A stretch of 10,442 nt of DNA. It comes from an uncultured Acidobacteriota bacterium (GTDB lineage: Bacteria; Acidobacteriota; Blastocatellia; RBC074). This document shows, piece by piece, positions 1 to 10,442 of this stretch. The stretch's first letter is position 1, and each line of letters starts with the position of its first letter. The position numbers and the translations under genes are program-made. Under the pieces are notes generated by a model. That model had not been told where the DNA came from, did not search any database, and was given only the letters and a program-made list of their open reading frames with translations. Where the stretch lies: the NCBI GenBank assembly GCA_937967285.1, contig CALBSU010000440.1:1-10442 (forward strand), in the 5' to 3' direction.

Positions 1-15
1 CGCGGTAAGGCATGA
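1..15 (+). CDS. Possible last codons of an upstream pst permease gene (pstC tail)
   Basis: Reading from base 1, the frame gives Arg-Gly-Lys-Ala followed by TGA at 13-15. That stop would overlap the pstA start as ATGA, the same junction used between the two pstB genes downstream. In pst operons pstC normally stands directly before pstA, so this is the expected neighbour. Only four codons are visible, so the identity rests on gene order alone. A TAA at 6-8 in another frame is an equally possible end for the upstream gene. Confidence 0.25.
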   Translation, partial: RGKA

Positions 16-941
16 CAACGATTCACGAACCATCGCATCAGACTTCGGTCACGTCACAGTTTACAAAGACCGATCTGGTGAGGCGCAATGAACGTCGCGA
101 GCGCATCGCCGGTGCCGTCTTCGCCGCGATGGCGCTGCTGATGATCCTGCCCCTGGCGCTCATCGTCGGCTGGTTTATATACAAGGCGCTTCCCGTACTC
201 TCATTCGACTTTCTTTTCAAAGTCCCTGTGCGAGGCATGCGTGCGGGCGGAATCTGGCCGGCGATTCTGGGCACAATCTACCTGGTTCTGATCTCGCTGG
301 CGGTGGCGACTCCCATCGGCGTGCTGGCGGCTGTATATCTTAATGAGTACGCCCGTGACAACTGGCTGACGCGAATCGTCAACCTGGCGGTCGTCAATCT
401 GGCGGGCGTGCCGAGCATCGTTCATGCCCTTTTCGGGCTGGGAGCATTTGTCATTTTTGCGAGCATAGGCCGGTCGATACTGGCGGCCTCGCTGACTCTG
501 GCGATCATGACTTTACCGGTGATTATCGCCAGTACGAAAGAGGCTCTGTCCGCGGTTCCGCGGTCGTTTCGCGAGGCGTGCTGGAACGTCGGGGCGTCGC
601 GCTGGCAAACCATCCGTCACGTCGTGCTGCCCAATTCAATCAGCGGCATTCTGACCGGCGTTATTCTGCAGGTATCGCGTACGGCGGGTGAGACCGCTCC
701 GGTCATGTTCACCGGTGCAGTCTTCTACAAGGCAGTGGCGGAAGGAGATGTTTTCGCATACGGCCTGTTCGATCAGTGCATGGCTCTGTCGATGCACTTG
801 TTCACGATCTCGACCCAGGTTCCGGACGTCCCGGAAGCCCTGCCTTATGGCACGGCCCTGGTCTTGCTGGCGACGGTGCTGGCGGTCAACGCATTCTCGA
901 TCGCCTTCCGCTTCTATCTGCGTTCCAGGAAAAAGTGGTAA
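12..941 (+). CDS. pstA: Phosphate ABC transporter permease PstA
   Basis: This 309-residue inner-membrane protein is one half of the permease pair (with PstC) through which periplasmic phosphate is moved, powered by PstB. After a polar N-terminus of about 30 residues there is a first membrane helix at about 31-57, and further hydrophobic segments at about 81-110, 123-150, 154-175, 208-220 and 278-302, consistent with the six helices of the family. The coupling (EAA) loop that docks on the ATPase is seen at about 187-207, with REACWNVGAS followed by the conserved LP. The segments GGIWPAILGT (79-88) and TAGETAP (224-230) are typical of PstA rather than other binding-protein-dependent permeases. 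The length is normal for PstA. The ATG at 12 is the first available start. The stop TAA at 939-941 shares its last base with the next ATG, which points to translational coupling with the following ATPase gene. Confidence 0.95.
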   Translation: MTTIHEPSHQTSVTSQFTKTDLVRRNERRERIAGAVFAAMALLMILPLALIVGWFIYKALPVLSFDFLFKVPVRGMRAGGIWPAILGTIYLVLISLAVATPIGVLAAVYLNEYARDNWLTRIVNLAVVNLAGVPSIVHALFGLGAFVIFASIGRSILAASLTLAIMTLPVIIASTKEALSAVPRSFREACWNVGASRWQTIRHVVLPNSISGILTGVILQVSRTAGETAPVMFTGAVFYKAVAEGDVFAYGLFDQCMALSMHLFTISTQVPDVPEALPYGTALVLLATVLAVNAFSIAFRFYLRSRKKW

Positions 942-1699
942 TGATGCGGAAAAAAATCGAGGTCGAGAACCTGAAACTGCTTTACGGGGCACGTGAGGTA
1001 ATCAAGGGCGTCAGCTTTGATGTTCGGGAGAACGAGATACTTGCGATCATCGGTCCCGCGCAGTCAGGCAAGACCAGCCTGCTCCGCGCGCTCAATCGCA
1101 CTTTGGAGTTCACGGACGAGACGAAGATCAATGGCACGATCAGGATGGACGGCGAAGATATCCGGGACGTCCGCAGCGTGCACGAATTGCGTCGCAAGAT
1201 CGGCATGGTAGCGCCGTTGCCGGTGGGACTGCCGATGACCATCTACGACAATGTCGCATTCGCGCCGCGCATGGCCGGAGTCCGCGAGAAGGCCAGGATC
1301 GATGAGCTGGTCGAACGCAGCCTGCGTCAGGCCGCGTTGTGGGACGAGGTGAAAGACCGGCTCAACACTCTGGGGACGAAGCTGTCCGGAGGTCAGCAGC
1401 AGCGGTTGACCATTGCGCGGGCCCTTTCGCACGAACCTGAAGTCTTATGCCTCGACGAATTCTCGATCGCGATCGATCCCGTGACGACCATGCGCATCGA
1501 AGAGGTGCTCAGGGAATTGCGATCGAAAATCACCATCGTTCTCGCAACCAATCTGAACCAGCAGGCGCATCGACTGGCTGACCGAACGATGTTTCTCTGG
1601 AAGGGCGAAATAATCGAGCTCGACAGAAACGAGATTATTTTCTCGGATAATCCATCCGATCGCAGAACATATGATTATGTCAGTGGAGTGTTCGGATGA
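941..1699 (+). CDS. Divergent PstB-type ATPase, first of a tandem pair (signature intact, catalytic loops degenerate)
   Basis: This is a 252-residue ABC ATPase of the PstB type. Seen directly: Walker A GPAQSGKT at 38-45, with its lysine kept but differing from the usual GPSGCGKS/T; an intact signature LSGGQ at 148-152; and Walker B LCLDE at 169-173, followed by F where the family has P. Two catalytic loops are altered. The Q-loop, normally GMVFQKPNP, reads GMVAPLPVG (88-96), so proline 92 replaces the glutamine. The switch histidine (VTHNM) aligns with ATNLN, giving Asn204. These changes predict weak or no hydrolysis at the site built on this subunit, while its signature can still complete a partner's site. 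The start ATG at 941 overlaps the pstA stop as TAATG, with AGGA at 927-930 as a possible ribosome site; ATG at 944 is an alternative. An upstream in-frame extension to 776 lies inside pstA and is rejected. The gene ends in an ATGA overlap with the next ATPase gene. Confidence 0.93.
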   Translation: MMRKKIEVENLKLLYGAREVIKGVSFDVRENEILAIIGPAQSGKTSLLRALNRTLEFTDETKINGTIRMDGEDIRDVRSVHELRRKIGMVAPLPVGLPMTIYDNVAFAPRMAGVREKARIDELVERSLRQAALWDEVKDRLNTLGTKLSGGQQQRLTIARALSHEPEVLCLDEFSIAIDPVTTMRIEEVLRELRSKITIVLATNLNQQAHRLADRTMFLWKGEIIELDRNEIIFSDNPSDRRTYDYVSGVFG

Positions 1700-2472
1700 T
1701 CGATACACAGGATTACAGCGTCGACACTCGAGATCTGAATCTCTGGTACGGAGATTTTCAGGCGCTGAAAGACGTTACACTGAGAGCCCGTCATGGCCGA
1801 ATCACGTCGCTCATCGGCCCGTCGGGTTGCGGCAAGACGACATTGTTGCGATGCCTGAACAGGATCAACGAACGCTACGGCAACGTCAGGACCAGCGGAG
1901 AGATCAAAATACTCGGCAAGAATATTTATGACACGGACGTCTCACTGGTCGAGTTGCGCAAGGGCGTGGGAATGGTCTTTCAGCGTCCCAATCCGCTCCC
2001 GATCTCAGTTTACGAAAATATCGTGTTCGGCCTGCGCCTTCACAATGAGCGGGCGGAGCTGAGCAAATCCAGGCTCGACGATGCTGTCGAATCGGCATTG
2101 ACCGATGTCGGGTTATGGAGAGATCTGAAAGATCGACTGAGGATCAATGCCGCAACGCTGCAACTGGAACATCAGCAGAAGCTCTGCATCGCACGTCTGC
2201 TGCCGCTCAAACCGGAAGTGATTCTGATGGACGAGCCCTGCTCCGCGCTCGATGTCGACGGCACACGTGAAATCGAGAATCTTATGTTCGACCTGAAAGG
2301 ACGTTATACGATTCTGATAGTCACGCACAATATGGCGCAGGCGCGTCGAGCCAGTGATGAATGCCTGTTTATGCTGCTCGGAGAGGTGATCGAACACGGT
2401 CCGACCGAGGATCTCTTCTCCTCTCCCAGGGACGAGCGAACGGCTGAATACATTGAAGGACGTTTCGGCTAG
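1696..2472 (+). CDS. pstB: PstB-type phosphate ABC transporter ATPase, second of a tandem pair (catalytic loops intact, signature lost)
   Basis: This 258-residue ATPase is closer to canonical PstB than its neighbour. Seen directly: Walker A GPSGCGKT at 41-48; Q-loop GMVFQRPNPLP with Gln96; Walker B VILMDEPCSALD at 175-186, with Asp179 and Glu180; and the switch motif VTHNM with His211. The C-terminus ends EYIEGRFG, like typical PstB. The ABC signature is missing: where PstB has LSGGQQQRLCIAR, this protein has LQLEHQQKLCIAR (155-167), so SGGQ has become QLEH while the flanking residues are kept. A homodimer would therefore have no normal signature to clamp ATP. Paired with the first ATPase, which has LSGGQ, it would form one intact composite site. 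It starts at ATG 1696 inside the ATGA overlap, with GGAG at 1684-1687 as a good ribosome site eight bases upstream. No phoU follows; a pyruvate-kinase-like gene does. Confidence 0.95.
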   Translation: MIDTQDYSVDTRDLNLWYGDFQALKDVTLRARHGRITSLIGPSGCGKTTLLRCLNRINERYGNVRTSGEIKILGKNIYDTDVSLVELRKGVGMVFQRPNPLPISVYENIVFGLRLHNERAELSKSRLDDAVESALTDVGLWRDLKDRLRINAATLQLEHQQKLCIARLLPLKPEVILMDEPCSALDVDGTREIENLMFDLKGRYTILIVTHNMAQARRASDECLFMLLGEVIEHGPTEDLFSSPRDERTAEYIEGRFG

Positions 2473-2476
2473 ACTG

Positions 2477-2492
2477 CCGGTTTCCGAACCGG
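2477..2492 (+). other. Short perfect inverted repeat between pstB and the pyruvate-kinase-like gene
   Basis: CCGGTT (2477-2482) and AACCGG (2487-2492) form a perfect six-base-pair stem with a four-base TCCG loop, starting five bases after the pstB stop. There is no run of T directly behind it (ATAAGCTGTTTTATGG follows), so it is a poor intrinsic terminator. It could be an RNA-stabilising or attenuating structure between the transporter genes and the downstream gene. This is inference from the sequence alone. Confidence 0.35.
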
Positions 2493-2541
2493 ATAAGCTG
2501 TTTTATGGCAAGTCCGAGATGTTCAGAAAAAAGGACGGAGT

Positions 2542-4398
2542 ATGTCGCCAAGTCAAAGCCTGATCGCGAGCCATGCATTACGGCTGATACCTGAAGTGAA
2601 AGAATTGTATGATCGAGCGCTGGCACTCGAGCAGTCGTACCAGGAGAGCCTGCATAAAGTGGGACTTGGATATTACGACAGCGCGCGGAATCTGATCAAT
2701 TACCTGGCGGTTCGGCAAGTTGATGTCCGTCCGCTGCAACTCGCGCTCGCGGGACTGGGTCTGAGTTCACTGGGGCGGATGGAGGCATCCACGCTCTTCA
2801 CGCTGAGCACCGTGCTCTTCGCATTGCATCGGCTGGCGGGACTTGAGTGGCAACCAGCCGTCAAGCCGCCTGTGGATTTCGATTCGGGTCAGATGCGGCT
2901 CACCCGGCATGCGGAGACATTGCTCGGGGTCCCGGCAGGAAAGCGTTCGGTCAGGATCATGGTTACGATGCCGACCGAGGCGGCGACGAATCCAGGGCTC
3001 GTCCGGGATCTTCTGGCTGCCGGCATGGATGTCATGCGCATCAACTGTGCACATGACGGCCCCGAAATTTGGAGGGCCATGGTCTGTAATCTCCGCCGGG
3101 CCCAGCGCGAAATCGGCAGGGAATGCAAAATCCAGGCGGACCTTGGCGGCCCGAAACTGCGGACGGGTGCGATACAGCCTTCAGCGGGAGTTGTCCGAAT
3201 CAGACCGGTACGCGACGCGCGCGGATTGGTCGTATCCCCTGCGCGGGTCTGGTTGACTTCCGTCGAAGCACCACAGGAACCAGTCGTACTCGTTGCGATG
3301 ATCCTGCCGATGCCCGGAGAATTTCTGCAAAAATCCGAACCCGGCGATTTGATTCGTTTTAAGGATGTACGCGGCAAGGAACGCGAAGCGTTGATCGAGT
3401 CCGCTCACGGCGATTCCCGGCTGGCTGAATTCCGGCATACCGCTTACATAGAAAAAGGTCTGGTCGCGAAACTGTATCGCCACGAAGAATTGTTATGCGA
3501 GGCAGACTTCACAAAGTTACCGGAAGTCGTCGAACCCTTGCAGTTGAGCAAAGGCGATCGGCTGCACCTGACGCGCAGCGACGAACCGGGCAGAGATGCT
3601 CTGCGGGACAGCGAAGGCAAAGTGATTGAGCCGGCGCGAATACCATGCACGCTCAAAGAAGCCTTTCTGGCCGCAAAGACAGGCGATCATGTCTGGTTCG
3701 ACGACGGCAAGATCGGAGGCATTGTGCTCGGTAACGATGGCGAGGTGATCGCCGTCGAAATCACGCATACCAGCGCCAAAGGAGGTCGCCTCCGCCCCGA
3801 AAAAGGAATCAACCTGCCCGACACTGAATTGAATGTATCCGCACTGACTGATAAGGATCTGGAAGATCTGCGAGCCGTGGTCTCGTATGCGGATTTAATA
3901 GGCTACTCATTTGTCAGCACCCCTGCCGACGTGGAGCTGTTGCACGATCATCTGACCCGGCTGGGCGCCAAGCACATCGGCATCATTCTGAAAATCGAAA
4001 CTCGTCGGGCATTCGAGAATCTGCCCCAGTTACTGCTTGCGAGCCTCAGCTCGCCGCCAGTCGGAGTGATGGTGGCGCGGGGCGATCTGGGCGTCGAGGT
4101 CGGCTTCGAGCGGCTGGCCGAGGTTCAGGAGGAGATTCTCTGGTTGTGCGAGGCTGCCCATGTCCCCGTTATCTGGGCCACGCAGGTTCTGGAGGAGATG
4201 GCGACCAAAGGCTCACCGTCGCGAGCTGAAGTCTCCGATGCCGTGATGAGCGGTCGTGCCGAGTGCGTCATGCTCAATAAGGGACCTTACATTGTCGAAA
4301 CAGTTCATTTCCTCAATGCATTGCTCGAGCGTATGGACGCCCATCAGTCCAAGCGCCGACCGATGATGCGCCGCCTTTCAATCTCGGATTTGAGATAG
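2542..4398 (+). CDS. Pyruvate-kinase-like protein with helical N-terminal extension, large B-domain insert and no C-domain
   Basis: The protein has 618 residues. Pyruvate kinases convert PEP and ADP to pyruvate and ATP in the cytoplasm; whether this one does is uncertain. A helical, family-foreign region covers about 1-130 (including SARNLINYLAVRQVDVRPLQ and GLGLSSLGRME). The kinase barrel follows: MRINCAH (165-171, family MRxNxSH, so Ser is Ala170), DLGGPKLRTG (200-209, family DTKGPEIRTG, so Thr is Leu201), WFDDGKI (385-391), KGINLPD (421-427), KIET (484-487, with the catalytic-type lysine), VARGDLGVEV (511-520), ATQVLEEM (546-553) and PSRAEVSDAV (559-568). Between DLGGPKLRTG and KGINLP lie over 200 residues, about twice the usual B domain. 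The protein ends about 50 residues after RAEVSD, so the C-terminal regulatory domain is absent. The start at 2542 has AAGGA at 2531-2535, six bases upstream. It lies 69 bases after pstB on the same strand, so co-transcription is likely. I recall a widespread but poorly characterised group with this N-terminal motif. Confidence 0.85.
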   Translation: MSPSQSLIASHALRLIPEVKELYDRALALEQSYQESLHKVGLGYYDSARNLINYLAVRQVDVRPLQLALAGLGLSSLGRMEASTLFTLSTVLFALHRLAGLEWQPAVKPPVDFDSGQMRLTRHAETLLGVPAGKRSVRIMVTMPTEAATNPGLVRDLLAAGMDVMRINCAHDGPEIWRAMVCNLRRAQREIGRECKIQADLGGPKLRTGAIQPSAGVVRIRPVRDARGLVVSPARVWLTSVEAPQEPVVLVAMILPMPGEFLQKSEPGDLIRFKDVRGKEREALIESAHGDSRLAEFRHTAYIEKGLVAKLYRHEELLCEADFTKLPEVVEPLQLSKGDRLHLTRSDEPGRDALRDSEGKVIEPARIPCTLKEAFLAAKTGDHVWFDDGKIGGIVLGNDGEVIAVEITHTSAKGGRLRPEKGINLPDTELNVSALTDKDLEDLRAVVSYADLIGYSFVSTPADVELLHDHLTRLGAKHIGIILKIETRRAFENLPQLLLASLSSPPVGVMVARGDLGVEVGFERLAEVQEEILWLCEAAHVPVIWATQVLEEMATKGSPSRAEVSDAVMSGRAECVMLNKGPYIVETVHFLNALLERMDAHQSKRRPMMRRLSISDLR

Positions 4399-4554
4399 CC
4401 AGGTGCGATTTGTGGAAACTGCCCCCAACCTCTTATTTCAATTTCGCAGTCCCGCAATCATGGCAATTCCCGCGGCATCAGCGTATCGAGTTCGAGGTTT
4501 TCCTTTCTTGTTCGTCGTGATGGGATCTGACAATCAGCCATATACCGGTTGTTA
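4399..4554. other. Intergenic spacer between convergent genes
   Basis: These 156 bases separate the 3' ends of the pyruvate-kinase-like gene (plus strand) and the S9 peptidase gene (minus strand). Transcription from both sides must end about here. I looked for a stem followed by a T-run on either strand and found none that is convincing. The TCGAGTTCGA at about 4486-4495, followed by a T-rich stretch (GGTTTTCCTTTC), is the nearest candidate and is weak. No reading frame of note was seen. Confidence 0.5.
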
Positions 4555-6852
<2,298 letters not shown>

Positions 6853-6860
6853 GAGAATAT

Positions 6861-6865
6861 CTCCC
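6861..6865 (-). promoter_or_regulatory. Ribosome binding site deciding the S9 peptidase start
   Basis: On the minus strand GGGAG lies eight bases before the ATG at 6852. It sits in the short gap right after the RND stop codon (6869-6867). No comparable site serves the in-frame ATGs at 6870 or 6882, and those would add residues ahead of the signal peptide. The ATG at 6870 does overlap the RND stop as ATGA, so a minor longer product cannot be excluded. Confidence 0.65.
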
Positions 6866-6866
6866 G

Positions 6867-10421
<3,555 letters not shown>

Positions 10422-10442
10422 GGAAGTAGAAAGTAGAAAGTA
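10422..10442. repeat. Heptamer tandem repeat directly before the RND start codon
   Basis: On the plus strand the last 21 bases are three seven-base units: GGAAGTA, GAAAGTA, GAAAGTA. On the minus strand, the sense strand of the RND gene, this reads as TACTTTC twice and then TACTTCC, touching the ATG. It takes the place where a ribosome site would be. The window ends inside it, so the number of units is unknown. Confidence 0.6.

Noticed and set aside
776..940. In-frame extension of the first pstB-like gene back to ATG 776
   Set aside because: It lies inside pstA in another frame, its translation has no family resemblance, and PstB homology begins just after the ATG at 941.
941..1699. First pstB-like gene as a decaying pseudogene
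   Set aside because: The frame is intact and full length, overlaps both neighbours in operon style, keeps LSGGQ and the Walker lysine, and its losses mirror those of the partner; specialisation fits better than decay.
4399..4554. Bidirectional intrinsic terminator in the convergent spacer
   Set aside because: Expected from the layout, but no stem of useful length with a following T-run was found on either strand.
10422..10442. Heptamer repeat as the edge of a CRISPR array
   Set aside because: The units are seven bases long and directly adjacent with no spacers, and no cas-like gene is present.

Overview
The window reads as bacterial chromosome from a Gram-negative lineage. An RND inner-membrane pump and a secreted serine peptidase with a Sec-type signal both imply a periplasm. 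The style of the pump and peptidase suggests Acidobacteriota or a neighbouring phylum, but that is an impression from memory, not a result. No RNA genes, insertion sequences or CRISPR arrays were seen.

Layout: two blocks converge on a 156-base spacer (4399-4554). The left block is on the plus strand. It holds the end of a phosphate-import (pst) operon: a possible last few codons of pstC, pstA (12-941), and two different pstB-like ATPase genes in tandem (941-1699 and 1696-2472), all joined by 1-4 base overlaps. After 69 bases comes a large pyruvate-kinase-like gene (2542-4398), probably in the same transcript. The right block is on the minus strand. A 1184-residue RND efflux permease (10421-6867) is followed after 14 bases by a secreted S9/DPP-IV-type serine peptidase (6852-4555), which looks like a two-gene part of an operon whose promoter and likely membrane-fusion partner lie beyond the right edge.

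How the genes work together: PstA and the two PstB proteins would form the membrane and motor parts of a high-affinity phosphate ABC importer. The two PstB proteins are degenerate in complementary places. The first keeps the LSGGQ signature but has lost the Q-loop glutamine and the switch histidine. The second keeps Walker A, Q-loop, Walker B and switch histidine but has LQLEH in place of LSGGQ. A heterodimer of the two would have exactly one intact composite ATP site and one degenerate one. That is the arrangement known from asymmetric ABC exporters, and I do not know of it being described for a phosphate importer. This is the most interesting observation here. The pyruvate-kinase-like protein has an added helical N-terminus, an enlarged B-domain region, no C-terminal domain and altered active-site positions, so its role should not be assumed from its name.
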